Shown: positions 28,251 through 37,001, counted from the first letter of the stretch. The stretch: DNA of 64,000 nt from Murinocardiopsis flavida (GCF_003014485.1 NZ_PYGA01000009.1:1-64000), one strand, 5' to 3'. Notes: a model not told the origin generated them from the letters alone. Translations and numbers: made by a program.

Positions 28251-28858
28251 TGAAGCCGCTCTTCGCGCCGTTCTCCCGGGTCCTGGGCTGGGTGTGGGTC
28301 GTGGTGGCGGCGCTGCTGCTCATCGACGTGTTGCTCAACGGCCGCGACCACGCGTCCGTCATCGCCGCGGCCGTGCTGCTGGTCACGCTCGGCGGCGACT
28401 ACGTCCTCTGGCTGCGCCCGCGGGTCGTGCCGACCGAGGCGGGGGTGCGCATCATCAACCCGATGCGCGAGGCGTTCGTCCCGTGGTCGGCGTTCACCTG
28501 GGCCGACGTCACCGATGTGCTGCGCGTGCATGCGGGCGACCAGGTGTTCCGGTCGTGGCCGCTGCGGGAGACCAAGCGCGCCAAGGTCCGCGAGAACCTG
28601 CGCCGCGCCGACGGGCCCATCGACCTCGGCGCCGACACCGACGTCCGGGACCTGCGGCCGGTGGAGCTGGCGGCCCGGCAGCTGCGCGAGGAGGCCGAGC
28701 GCCGCAAGGCCCGGTCGGCGCCGCCCGCGGGGGAGGGCGGCGTCGCGACGGCGGAGGGTGCCGTCGCGGGGGAGCCCGCGGTGCTGTGGTCACCCGACGC
28801 CGTCGTCGCGGTCGGTGTCCCGCTGCTGCTGCTGGTGGCGGCGATCCTGCTCGGTTGA
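28250..28858 (+). CDS. PH-like domain membrane protein
   Basis: 202 aa, ATG in a TGATG overlap with add, hence co-translated. Two hydrophobic helices (~10-30 and 36-55) precede a bacterial PH-like domain (RPRVVPTEAGVRIINPMREAFVPWSAFTWADV), an acidic/charged region, and a last helix at the C-terminus (DAVVAVGVPLLLLVAAILLG). Actinobacterial proteins of this layout are small membrane proteins of unknown role. Convergent with punA across a 450-bp gap. Confidence 0.82.
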   Translation: MKPLFAPFSRVLGWVWVVVAALLLIDVLLNGRDHASVIAAAVLLVTLGGDYVLWLRPRVVPTEAGVRIINPMREAFVPWSAFTWADVTDVLRVHAGDQVFRSWPLRETKRAKVRENLRRADGPIDLGADTDVRDLRPVELAARQLREEAERRKARSAPPAGEGGVATAEGAVAGEPAVLWSPDAVVAVGVPLLLLVAAILLG

Positions 28859-28908
28859 TGCGGGCGCATGGGTGGATCCCCTTGATCCGCTTGATCCGCG
28901 CCCGGGGC

Positions 28909-28950
28909 TTGACCGCCCACCGCCTGTTTGATTAGGTTAGGCACGCCTAA
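28909..28950 (+). promoter_or_regulatory. Promoter overlapped by an IdeR/DmdR-type iron box
   Basis: TTAGGTTAGGCACGCCTAA at 28932-28950 matches the 19-bp actinobacterial iron box (TTAGGTTAGGCTAACCTAA) at all but three positions. On the + strand TTGACC (28909-28914) lies 18 bp before TAGGTT (28933-28938), so the -10 element is inside the box, as expected for an iron-repressed promoter. No start codon with a convincing ORF follows. Confidence 0.7.
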
Positions 28951-29305
28951 GGAAAAGTGGGAACGGCGGCTGCGCGGATCGCCGGCTCCCGCACCGAAGG
29001 CGCGAAGGGTCAACTGAATAGCGGGCGCGCCCGGAGCCCTGATCGCCACTCGCGGTCTCCCGGCGCGCAGCACCTTCACACGCGGCACACGCCGAAGTCC
29101 GGTCTGCGGGGACCGGGGCGGAGCCGCACGAGGGCGCCGGCCGCCGCCGGACCCCGCGGCGCGAACCATCCCTGGCCTCGGGATGCTGCTCGCCACGCAC
29201 GCGCCGCGGGCCGACGGCGGCGGCCGACCGCCGCCACGGGCCGGGGCGGAGCGCACGGACTCCCGACGCGGACGGGAGCGGCGCTCCCCCCGGACCCGAG
29301 GGCCG
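28951..29305 (+). other. Gene-free region downstream of the iron box
   Basis: 355 bp up to the punA stop. ORFs on both strands here (28957-29427 forward, 28937-29200 reverse) are Arg/Pro/Gly-rich with no domain or SD. A hairpin GGCGGCGG/CCGCCGCC at 29216-29235 could end a transcript of about 280 nt from the iron-box promoter. Either a small RNA or a decayed iron-regulated gene. Confidence 0.4.
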
Positions 29306-30136
29306 TCAGATCCGCAGCAGGATGCGGTGCAGCAGGCCGCCCAGCTCCGAGGCCTTGTCGTGCACCACCCCGAGCATCGCGTCGCCGTTCACCGGCCCCC
29401 GGCCGGGGTCGACGGCGTCGTTGGTGACCAGCGCGAGCGCGAGCACCTCCGCCTCCAGGCGGGCCGCCGCGATCGTCTCCAGCGCCACCGACGTCCCCAC
29501 CAGGTCGGCGCCGCTCATGCGCACCATCCGCAGTTCGGCGGGTGTCAGGTGCTGGGGCCCGGGGACCGAGGCGTACACGCCTTCGGCGAGCGCGGGGCCG
29601 GCCTCGCGCGCGACCTCGCGCAGCCGCGGGCTGTAGGCGGCCGTGAGATCGACGAAATCCGGGCCGACCAGCGGCGAGGTCCCCGTCAGGTTGATGTGGT
29701 CGCGGACGATCACGGGCTGCCCGACCGCGAAGTCAGCGCGCAGCGAGCCCGCACCGCTGGTCAGGACCACCCGCTTGGCGCCGGCGGCGATCCCCGTGCG
29801 CACCGCGTGGACCACCTCTGCCGCAGTGCGCCCCTCGTAGAGGTGGGTCCGCCCGTGGAACACGGCGACCCGGTGGGACCCCGCCCACAACGACGTCACC
29901 TTCGTCGAATGCCCGGAGGCGGTGGGCGGGGCGAAGCCGGGGAGCTCCGCGACGTCGGTCTCTGCGTCGGGTGTGCCGAGTGCGTCGGCACCGGCGGACC
30001 AGCCGGAGCCGAGGACCACAACGGCGTCGTAGGTGTCTGCGCCGGTCCGCGACCGCAACTCGTCGGCCGCCGCGGATGCGCGCTCGCTTGCTTCGGCGGT
30101 CGCCTCGATCGGGCGATCGTGCGTGGATTCGCTCAC
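29306..30136 (-). CDS. punA: Purine nucleoside phosphorylase
   Basis: 276 aa, GTG start. Trimeric PNP type: the phosphate-binding VVVLGSGWSAGADAL, the HGRTHLYEG motif with the catalytic His, TSGAGSLRADFAVG, and the purine-recognising TNDAVDPG near the end (Asn). Cleaves inosine/guanosine to base and ribose-1-phosphate, following adenosine deaminase in nucleoside salvage. Divergent from lpdA; faces the iron-box region at its 3' end. Confidence 0.94.
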   Translation of the reverse strand: MSESTHDRPIEATAEASERASAAADELRSRTGADTYDAVVVLGSGWSAGADALGTPDAETDVAELPGFAPPTASGHSTKVTSLWAGSHRVAVFHGRTHLYEGRTAAEVVHAVRTGIAAGAKRVVLTSGAGSLRADFAVGQPVIVRDHINLTGTSPLVGPDFVDLTAAYSPRLREVAREAGPALAEGVYASVPGPQHLTPAELRMVRMSGADLVGTSVALETIAAARLEAEVLALALVTNDAVDPGRGPVNGDAMLGVVHDKASELGGLLHRILLRI

Positions 30137-30441
30137 AGTTCCGGAGGCTACCCCGATGTAACCGGAATGCCCTCGACCGCAACGCTGCGTGTCCGAAAAC
30201 GGCGTTCAGGTATCGGGGTCGCGTTCCGCCGCGCATTCCGGGCATCGGACCCGCCGGTGGGACACCGCCCGCCGCGCCGCTCCGCGCGCGGCCCCGCCCC
30301 CGCCATGCGGATGCGCACTGGCCGGATGGACCACAATGGGAGGTGGAAGAGGGCTGTGGACGACGCCGGCGGGCCGTCCCGGCAGAGCGGTGCCCGTACC
30401 GGCGCCGGCGACGCGGAACCGCCGAAGGAGTGGATGTAGAC
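30137..30441. other. Intergenic between divergent punA and lpdA
   Basis: About 305 bp. No separate gene is supported. The lpdA frame is open through this stretch back to 29971, but the translation is Arg-rich noise. TGGACCACAATGGGAGG near 30324-30340 and the purine-rich GAAGGAG just before lpdA are the only notable sequences. Confidence 0.4.
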
Positions 30442-31827
30442 GTGACCAAGGTCGTGATCATCGGTGGCGGTCCAGGGGGCTACGAACCCGCGCTCGTCGC
30501 CGCCCAGCTCGGGGCCGACGTGACCGTGGTGGAGCGCGAGGGCATCGGCGGGGCCTGCGTGCTGACCGACTGCGTGCCGTCCAAGACCCTCATCGCGACC
30601 TCGACGCGCATGACCTATGTCACCGACGCCGCCAAGCTCGGCATCCGGGTGGGCGACGAACCCGAGGTCGACAAGGACATCGTCGACATCGACCTGCACA
30701 TGGTCAACCAACGGGTCAACAGGCTCGCCGACAAGCAGTCGGAGGACACCGCCGCGCGCCTGGTCAGCGAGGGCGTGGAGATCATCGAGGGCGAGGCGCG
30801 GCTGGTCGACCCGCACATCGTCGCAGTGGGCGACCGGCGGCTGCGCGCCGACGTCGTCCTCGTCGCCACCGGTGCGCACCCCCGCGAACTGCCCTCGGCC
30901 GTGCCCGACGGCGAGCGGATCCTCACCTGGCGCCAGCTCTACGACCTCCCCGCGCTGCCCGAACGCCTCATCGTGGTGGGCTCCGGTGTCACGGGCGCCG
31001 AGTTCGCCAACGCCTACCAGGCGCTGGGCTCCCAGGTCACCCTGGTTTCCTCGCGCGACAAGGTGCTGCCGACCCAGGACCAGGACGCCGCCGGGGTGCT
31101 GGAGGACGTGTTCCGCCGCCGCGGCATGACCGTGCTGAGCAACTCCCGTGCGGAGTCCGTGACCCGCGTCGGCGACGGCGTGCGGGTCGAACTCGCCGAC
31201 GGGCGCACCGTCGAGGGCAGCCACTGCCTGATGACGGTCGGCATGATCCCCAACACCGCCGGCCTCGGCCTCTCCGAGATCGGGGTGAACCTCGACAACG
31301 CCGGGTTCATCCAGGTCGACCGGGTGTCGCGGACCTCGGCCGGCGGCGTGTACGCCGCGGGCGACTGCACCGGCGTGAACATGCTCGCGTCGGTCGCGGC
31401 CATGCAGGGGCGCATCGCCATGTGGCACGCCCTCGGCGAGGCGGTGTCGCCGCTGAAGCTGTCCACCGTGTCCTCCACGGTGTTCACCAACCCCGAACTG
31501 GCGGCGGTCGGGTGCAGCGAAGCCGACGTGCGCAGCGGCAAGGTCGACGCCCGCGTGGTGAAGCTGCCGCTGAACACGAACCCGCGCGCCAAGATGCACG
31601 GCACCAAGGAGGGCTTCGTAAAGCTCATCTGCCGGCAGCACACCGGGATCGTCCTCGGCGGGGTCATCGTCGGCCCGCGCGCCAGCGAACTCATGCTCGC
31701 CGTCTCGCTGGCGGTCCAGCAGCGCCTCACGGTCGACGAGATCGCGCACACCTTCGCGGTGTACCCGTCGCTGTCGGGCAGTGTGACCGAGGCGGCACGC
31801 TCCCTCATGCAGGCGTCGCCCGAGTAG
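30442..31827 (+). CDS. NAD(P)H-quinone dehydrogenase / flavoprotein disulfide reductase (LpdA-like)
   Basis: 461 aa from the GTG at 30442, with GAAGGAG 11 nt upstream (an in-frame GTG at 30430 is the alternative). FAD-binding GGGPGGYEPALVAAQLG, redox-type CVLTDC-VPSK motif, a second Rossmann motif VVGSGVTGAEFA, ATGAHPRE, and FAD-site AAGDCTGV. The C-terminal dimer domain has HTFAVYPSLSGSVTEA where dihydrolipoamide dehydrogenases carry the His-Glu pair, which is absent here. This fits the M. tuberculosis LpdA/Rv3303c group, quinone reductases rather than true Lpd. Divergent from punA. Confidence 0.88.
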   Translation: MTKVVIIGGGPGGYEPALVAAQLGADVTVVEREGIGGACVLTDCVPSKTLIATSTRMTYVTDAAKLGIRVGDEPEVDKDIVDIDLHMVNQRVNRLADKQSEDTAARLVSEGVEIIEGEARLVDPHIVAVGDRRLRADVVLVATGAHPRELPSAVPDGERILTWRQLYDLPALPERLIVVGSGVTGAEFANAYQALGSQVTLVSSRDKVLPTQDQDAAGVLEDVFRRRGMTVLSNSRAESVTRVGDGVRVELADGRTVEGSHCLMTVGMIPNTAGLGLSEIGVNLDNAGFIQVDRVSRTSAGGVYAAGDCTGVNMLASVAAMQGRIAMWHALGEAVSPLKLSTVSSTVFTNPELAAVGCSEADVRSGKVDARVVKLPLNTNPRAKMHGTKEGFVKLICRQHTGIVLGGVIVGPRASELMLAVSLAVQQRLTVDEIAHTFAVYPSLSGSVTEAARSLMQASPE

Positions 31828-31862
31828 CGCAACGGAAGCCGCCCGAGCAGCGCAACGCAAAA

Positions 31863-31892
31863 AGGACCCCCGGCCCGAAGGCCGGGGGTCCT
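31863..31892. terminator. 13-bp hairpin with U tract on the minus strand
   Basis: AGGACCCCCGGCC (31863-31875) pairs with 31880-31892 around CGAA. Read on the minus strand it ends in TTTTTG, a textbook intrinsic terminator for the gene stopping at 31913; it also stands at the end of lpdA. Confidence 0.85.
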
Positions 31893-31912
31893 CTGCTGCG
31901 CTGGGAGTGCGG

Positions 31913-33199
31913 TCAGAAGTCGCCGAAGCCGCCGAAGTCGCCGCCGCCGAAATCGCCGCCGCCGAAGTCGCCGAACCCGCCGCCGCCACCGAAGTCGCCG
32001 CCGCCGAAGTCGCCGCCCCCGGCGTCGCCACCGCCCATGTCGCCGCCGCCGAGCATGCCGCCGCCCATCATGGACCCCATCATCGAGCCCATCATCATGC
32101 CGGTGAACATGCCCATCATCATGTCGCCGCCGAAGTAGCCGCCGGCGTAGGGCGAGTACGCCGGGCCGGCGTCGTAGTACGGCCGCCGCTGGCCGTCGAC
32201 CTCGACCATGCGGACGTCGGGGTCGTGGCCGGAGAGGACGGCCTGCGCGCAGGTGCGGCACGCCGTGACCGAGCGGGGGGTGCCGCCGGGAGGCGCCCAC
32301 TCGACGTCCTGCTCAGAGGGGCCGTGCTGCGGGTTGAAGAAGCAGGGGCCGCGCCGTTCGGGCACCTCTTGGCCGTCGATGCGCGCCCGGGTGGCGGTCA
32401 TGTAATAGCGGCCGTCTTCGAGCGAGGTCGTGATCTTCTTGACGTCCTCGGCCCGCTGGATGGTGTCGAGCTCGACCTTCGCGCGGTCGTAGGAGTCCAT
32501 GGCGTGGGTGTAGTCGACCCGGGTGGGGTCGTCGACGGCGGTGAGGTCGATCTCCAGGCGTGCGATGTCCTCGCCCAGCCGGACGACGTCCTCGGTGGCC
32601 ATCTGCTTGATCTCGGCGAGCTCCTTGGCCCGCTGCGCCTCGCGCTTCTTCTTGGAGTTGTACAGGAAGAAGCCGCCCCCGACGACGGCGAGCGCCAGCA
32701 CGCCGAGGAGCACCATGCCGAACATGCCGGAGGTCTCGGCAGCGGACGCCTCACTGTCGGCGGTCTGCACGAACGCGACGAGGCCGTCGGTGGGGTTGGT
32801 CTGCTCCTTCGCCGCCGCGTCGACGGCGTCGGTGGCGCTGTCGCTCAGCACGGTGGAGTCGATGGCGAGGGAGTCGCCCTGGACGAGGGCGTAGGTGCCT
32901 TCGCCGACGTCCTGCTGGATCTCGCCCATGTAGGTGCCGGCCTCGGCGCGGGAGCCGAAGGCGTCATCGGGCACGATCACCACGTAGATCGGGGTCTCGG
33001 CCTGCTCGATCTGGCCCTTGACCACGTCGGTCTCGGACGCGTCGAGGACGTCGGACGCCGGGTCGACGAAGATGCTCTCGCTCTTCAGGTCGTCGGCGAC
33101 GCCGTTCGCCGGGGGCGCCTGAGCGACGGCCGGTGCGGCTCCCATTGCGGTGAAAATCCCTGCGGTGAGCAGGGCCGGAATTACCAAGCGGCGCAACAT
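31913..33199 (-). CDS. Secreted/anchored TPM-like protein with Met- and Gly-rich tail
   Basis: 428 aa, ATG at 33199 with AGAGGAA 6-8 nt before it. Signal peptide (~1-26, cut near AVAQA). The extracytoplasmic domain (~30-155, TPIYVVIVPDDAF) resembles TPM-type domains. A membrane helix (MFGMVLLGVLALAVVGGGFFLY) and a charged coiled-coil-like stretch follow (KKKREAQRAKELAEIKQM), then a region with CFFNP and ACRTCAQ that could bind a metal. The last ~75 residues are nearly all Gly, Met, Asp and Phe (MMMGMFTGMMMG, then GGGDFGGGDFGG repeats). Role unknown, perhaps an envelope scaffold. Confidence 0.85.
   Translation of the reverse strand: MLRRLVIPALLTAGIFTAMGAAPAVAQAPPANGVADDLKSESIFVDPASDVLDASETDVVKGQIEQAETPIYVVIVPDDAFGSRAEAGTYMGEIQQDVGEGTYALVQGDSLAIDSTVLSDSATDAVDAAAKEQTNPTDGLVAFVQTADSEASAAETSGMFGMVLLGVLALAVVGGGFFLYNSKKKREAQRAKELAEIKQMATEDVVRLGEDIARLEIDLTAVDDPTRVDYTHAMDSYDRAKVELDTIQRAEDVKKITTSLEDGRYYMTATRARIDGQEVPERRGPCFFNPQHGPSEQDVEWAPPGGTPRSVTACRTCAQAVLSGHDPDVRMVEVDGQRRPYYDAGPAYSPYAGGYFGGDMMMGMFTGMMMGSMMGSMMGGGMLGGGDMGGGDAGGGDFGGGDFGGGGGFGDFGGGDFGGGDFGGFGDF
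31918..32050 (-). repeat. In-gene repeats encoding (GGGDFGG)n
   Basis: A 15-bp-type repeat (CCGAAGTCGCCGCCG and variants) is iterated through the 3' end of the preceding gene, giving the Gly-Asp-Phe tail. Such tracts are prone to length change by slippage. Confidence 0.7.
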
Positions 33200-33278
33200 A
33201 TCGGTTCCTCTCGCCTCCCTCACCCGTGTAGGACGAACGGCCCTGGCCGAGGGTTCCCGGGTGGTGTCCGACAGCCTA

Positions 33279-33309
33279 AGGGCGGACCGCCGCTCCGGCC
33301 GTCCGCCCT
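33279..33309 (-). terminator. Hairpin after the symporter gene
   Basis: AGGGCGGAC (33279-33287) pairs with GTCCGCCCT (33301-33309). It lies 40 nt past the symporter stop on the minus strand, before the next gene. Confidence 0.6.
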
Positions 33310-33348
33310 CAGAACCGTTTCCGAATCCTCCGTCCGGAGGGTGCCCGG

Positions 33349-34785
33349 CTACGCCGAGCCGCTCGCCGAGGAGGCGCCGGCCTTCGCGTCGCGGGAATCG
33401 TCGTCGCCGTCGGCCGATTCGCCCGCCTCGCCGGTGCCGTACACGGCGGCGTCGGCGTCGGACGGCGGCTCGTCGGCGACGAAGCCGTCGAGTCCGCGCG
33501 GCGCGTTGTAGCGGGCCATGTCGATGATCTTCTCGCGCTTGGACACGATCGCCGGGACGAGCGCCTGGCCGGCGACGTTCACGGCGGTGCGGCCCATGTC
33601 GAGGATGGGGTCGACCGCGAGGAGCAGGCCGACACCCGCGAGGGGCAGCCCGAGCGTCGACAGGGTGAGCGTGAGCATCACCGTGGCGCCGGTGGTGCCG
33701 GCGGTCGCGGCCGAGCCGATGACGCTGACGAACACGATCAGCAGGTAGTCGGTGATCCCGAGGTTCACGTCGAAGAACTGGGCCACGAAGATCGCCGAGA
33801 TCGCCGGGTAGATGGCGGCGCAGCCGTCCATCTTCGTGGTGGCGCCGAACGGCACGGCGAAGCTGGCGAAGTGCCGCGGCACGCCGAAGTTGGTCTCGGC
33901 GACCCGCTGGGTGACCGGCATGGTGCCCATCGATGAGCGCGACACGAAGCCCAGCTGGACCGCCGGCCACACGCCACTGAAGAACTTGGAGATCGACAGG
34001 CCGTGCATCAGGGCGAGCAGCGGGTACACGACGAACAGCACCAGCGCCAGGCCGATGTAGATGGCGAGGGTGAACTTGCCGAGGGCGCCGATGGTCGTCC
34101 AGCCGTAGCTGTAGACCGCGTTGCCGAGCAGCCCGACGGTGCCCAGCGGCGCGAGGCGGATGACCCACCACAGGACCTTGAGCACGATGTCGAGCGCGGA
34201 TCGAGTGAAGGCGAGGAACGGCTCGGCCTGCTTGCCGACCTTGACCGCCGCGACGCCGATGGCGATCGCGATGACGATGAGCTGGAGCGCGTTGAAGTCC
34301 AGCGACGTGGCCAGCGCACCCTCCTCCTCGCCGGTGCTCGCCGTGAGGCCGAGGAAGTTCGAGGGGACGATGCTCTCCAGGAACGCCATCCACGACCCGG
34401 TCTCGTCCGGCCGCTCGGCCGTGCCCGGGTCGACGCCGCTGTTGATGCCGGGCTGGATGAACGAGCCGAGGCCGATGCCGATGGCGACGGCGATCAGGGC
34501 GGTGATCGCGAACCACAGCAGGGTCTGGCCGGCGAGGCGGGCCGCGTTGGTGACCTGGCGCAGGCTCGCGATCGAGGTGATGACGGCGAGCAGGATCAGC
34601 GGCGGCACGATCGTCGTCAGCAGCGTGACGAACGTCGAACCGATGGTGTCGAGCGCGGTGGCGAGCCAGTTCGGGTTGTCGGCGTCGCCACCGAGTTGGC
34701 GGGCGACGACACCGAGGGCGATACCGACGAACAGCGCCGCGATGACCTGCGCGGCGAAGGGGATACGCCTGAGTGCGGACAGCAC
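33349..34785 (-). CDS. Dicarboxylate/amino acid:cation symporter (DAACS family)
   Basis: 478 aa. The GTG at 34785 is chosen because CAGGAG stands 7 nt upstream. Eight-helix Glt-type transporter: serine-rich re-entrant hairpin SRSSMGTMPVT, the cation-site motif FGATTKMDGCAAIYPAISAIF, and the second hairpin region SAATAGTTGATVMLTLTLSTLGLP. Imports glutamate/aspartate or C4-dicarboxylates with Na+ or H+. It carries an acidic 45-residue C-terminal tail. The DNA upstream is AT-rich, consistent with a promoter. Confidence 0.93.
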   Translation of the reverse strand: MLSALRRIPFAAQVIAALFVGIALGVVARQLGGDADNPNWLATALDTIGSTFVTLLTTIVPPLILLAVITSIASLRQVTNAARLAGQTLLWFAITALIAVAIGIGLGSFIQPGINSGVDPGTAERPDETGSWMAFLESIVPSNFLGLTASTGEEEGALATSLDFNALQLIVIAIAIGVAAVKVGKQAEPFLAFTRSALDIVLKVLWWVIRLAPLGTVGLLGNAVYSYGWTTIGALGKFTLAIYIGLALVLFVVYPLLALMHGLSISKFFSGVWPAVQLGFVSRSSMGTMPVTQRVAETNFGVPRHFASFAVPFGATTKMDGCAAIYPAISAIFVAQFFDVNLGITDYLLIVFVSVIGSAATAGTTGATVMLTLTLSTLGLPLAGVGLLLAVDPILDMGRTAVNVAGQALVPAIVSKREKIIDMARYNAPRGLDGFVADEPPSDADAAVYGTGEAGESADGDDDSRDAKAGASSASGSA

Positions 34786-34920
34786 GAGGTGACTCCTGTG
34801 GTCAGGGCGGGAAACGGCCGCCTGCTGCGGCGCGTTCCGGGAGATGGGGCGGTGCACCGTGCGGGTGCGCGGGTGCGTGCGATGCCCGTGACGGGCGCGC
34901 GGGGTCGTCGGACTGCGGGG

Positions 34921-35226
34921 TCAACGACGACAGGCGTGGCTGGCGAAACGGCACAGGTCCACGTGCCACCGCCGAGTCAGGCCCCAAACATTCGTCACAA
35001 AGAGAGACAATAACTGACACGCGGCTTTTATTCCCGACCGCCCCCGCGTCAATCGGGCCACTGCGCAGACGGCGGCCGTGGTCCCGTCGCGGATCTGCGT
35101 GCCGAGCCCGGAGGCGAGCAGGCCGGTGAGGATGGCGGCGACGAGCACGATGGCGGCGCCGTACTCGACGAGCAGCAGCGCGGTCCCGTGTCGTAAGCCC
35201 GGGGGCTCAGCGGGGGTCCCGTTCAC
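34921..35226 (-). pseudogene. Pilin-like hydrophobic fragment (EYGA motif)
   Basis: From the GTG at 35226 the frame encodes 101 aa. The middle, LLLVEYGAAIVLVAAILTGLLASGLG, looks like the E-Y-G plus hydrophobic helix of Flp/TadE-type pilin-like or short secreted actinobacterial proteins. After AAVCAVARL the sequence turns to noise and runs into AT-rich promoter DNA of the symporter gene. No SD. Read as a remnant or a very small gene; not firmly supported. Confidence 0.3.
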
Positions 35227-35236
35227 GGTGCGCGAG

Positions 35237-35279
35237 CGCGTTGCCACGGCGGCCGCGCAGCGCCCGCCGTGGCAACGCG
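35237..35279 (-). terminator. 16-bp hairpin after the MFS gene
   Basis: Arms 35237-35252 and 35264-35279 (core GTTGCCACGGCGG with its complement) pair perfectly around an 11-nt loop, 28 nt beyond the MFS stop codon on the minus strand. Confidence 0.75.
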
Positions 35280-35306
35280 TGGGGGTTCCCCACACGCCGC
35301 CGGGGC

Positions 35307-36887
35307 TCAACCGGCCGCGGCCCGCTCGGGGTCGCCTGCCCCGTCAACGGGGGCGGACCCGTCCGGCGGCGGGGCGGCCCGCAGCATCGTCGCCGCGAGT
35401 ACCGCGGCCCCGGCGAGCAGTGCCGCGCTCAGCCACGCCGCGGCCTGCATGCCGTCGGCGAAGGCGTGCCGGGCCGCCGCCAGCAGGGCGGCCCCCGCCT
35501 GGTCGGGCAGGCGCGCCGCGACGTCCGCCGCCGCGCCGATCGTCCCCTGGGCCTGCTCGAGCCGGTCCGCGGTGACGCCCGCCGGCGCCGCCTCGGCGAG
35601 CCGACCCTGGTAGACCGCCATGGCGATGCTGCCGAGGATCGCCATGCCCCCTGCCAGGCCGAGTTCCGCGCCGCTCTGGGCGACGCCCGACGCGAGCCCG
35701 GCGCGCCGCGGCGGCGCGGCACCGACGATCGAGTCCGTGGTGAGCGCGAGCGTGGGGGTCACACCGGTGTACAGGACCGTGAAGCCCGCCACCGTCCAGA
35801 ACAGGTCGGCCTGCGGCGCCGTCAGCGCGACCGTCGCCGCGCCGGCGGCCGCGACCGCCAGCCCGCAGCCGATGACGATCGCGGGGCGGACACGGCGGAC
35901 GATCCGGGGCGCCAGCAGGGTGGCGCCGATGCCGAAGACGACCGATGGGACCGTCCACAGCCCGGCCGCCAGCGGCGACAGCCCGAGGACCCCTTGGAGG
36001 TACTGGGTCAGCAGTAGCTGCGTGCCCGCCATCGCGAACACGGCGGTGGTCTGCGTCCCGAGCCCCGCCGTGAAGGCGCGGAGCCGGAAGAGGCCCAGGT
36101 CCACCATCGGCTCGTCCAGCCGCCGCTGGCGCCGCAGGAACACGGCGCCGATGGCGGCCCCCGCCAGGACCCAGGCCAGGGGGGCCGCGCCGAGCCCAGA
36201 CTCCGCCGCCCGCTTGATCCCGTACACGATGGACAGCACCGCCGCCAGCGACATCACGGCGCTCGGCAGGTCGAACCGGCCGGAGAGGCGGTCCCGGTGC
36301 TCCGGCAGCAGGAACGGCCCGGCGGCGAGCAGCAGGAGCATCACCGGGACGCCGATCAGGAAGACGGCGCCCCACCAGGTGAACTGGAGGAGGGCGCCGC
36401 CGACCAGTGGGCCGATCGCCTCGCCCACCGTGAAGAACGTCATCCACACCGCGATCGCGAACGTGCGCTGGGCCGAGTCGGTGAACATGGTGGCGAGGAG
36501 CGCCAGCGTGGACGGCATCAGCGTCGCCCCCGCCACGCCGAGGACCGCGCGCGCGGCGATCAGCAGCTCCGCCGTCGGCGCGAACGCGGCGGCAACGGAT
36601 GCCGCCGCGAACGCCGCGGCGCCGATCAGCAGCAGCTGGCGCCGCCCGATCCGGTCGCCGAGGGTGCCCATGGTCATCAGGAAGCCGGCGACGAAGAACC
36701 CGTAGACGTCGAGGATCCACAGCAGCTGGCCGCCGGTGGGCGCGAGGTCGGCGCTGATGCTCGGCGCGGCCAGATGCAGCACGGTCAGGTCCATGGACAG
36801 GACCATGGTGGGCAGGGTAAGGACGCCCAAGGCGATCCATTCGCGTCGGCCGGCGCGCCCGGTGCCGGCCGGTGCACTGGTGTTCAC
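35307..36887 (-). CDS. MFS drug exporter, 14-helix DHA2 (EmrB/QacA) type
   Basis: 526 aa. GTG at 36887 with GGAGGAG 6 nt before it. The first helix motif LSMDLTVLHLAAPSI (motif D1-like) and motif A (LGDRIGRRQLLL) in the loop between helices 2 and 3 identify the family, as does motif C in helix 5 (VGEAIGPLVGGAL). Proton-driven efflux of hydrophobic compounds is expected; the substrate is unknown. It is divergent from a MerR regulator with a MerR-type promoter between them, so induction by its own substrate is likely. Confidence 0.93.
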   Translation of the reverse strand: MNTSAPAGTGRAGRREWIALGVLTLPTMVLSMDLTVLHLAAPSISADLAPTGGQLLWILDVYGFFVAGFLMTMGTLGDRIGRRQLLLIGAAAFAAASVAAAFAPTAELLIAARAVLGVAGATLMPSTLALLATMFTDSAQRTFAIAVWMTFFTVGEAIGPLVGGALLQFTWWGAVFLIGVPVMLLLLAAGPFLLPEHRDRLSGRFDLPSAVMSLAAVLSIVYGIKRAAESGLGAAPLAWVLAGAAIGAVFLRRQRRLDEPMVDLGLFRLRAFTAGLGTQTTAVFAMAGTQLLLTQYLQGVLGLSPLAAGLWTVPSVVFGIGATLLAPRIVRRVRPAIVIGCGLAVAAAGAATVALTAPQADLFWTVAGFTVLYTGVTPTLALTTDSIVGAAPPRRAGLASGVAQSGAELGLAGGMAILGSIAMAVYQGRLAEAAPAGVTADRLEQAQGTIGAAADVAARLPDQAGAALLAAARHAFADGMQAAAWLSAALLAGAAVLAATMLRAAPPPDGSAPVDGAGDPERAAAG

Positions 36888-36970
36888 GGCACACTCCTCC
36901 ACACTGCGGATGATGGGATGGGTGCGGCCCGGCAACGCGGAGCGTCGTCACGGGGGCCGCGCGCCGACCA

Positions 36971-37001
36971 CGCTAAACTCTGACATCGGTGTGAGAGTCA
37001 A
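36971..37001 (-). promoter_or_regulatory. MerR-type promoter/operator of the MFS gene
   Basis: On the minus strand TTGACT (37001-36996) and TTAGCG (36976-36971) are separated by 19 bp, the over-long spacing typical of MerR-activated promoters. The spacer holds an imperfect palindrome, ACTCTGACATC/GGTGTGAGAGT (36977-36998, 9 of 11 paired). Confidence 0.65.

Noticed and set aside
28937-29427. ORFs just downstream of the iron box, both strands
   Set aside because: Arg/Pro/Gly-rich, no SD, no domain, and the forward one overlaps punA; not accepted as the iron-regulated gene.
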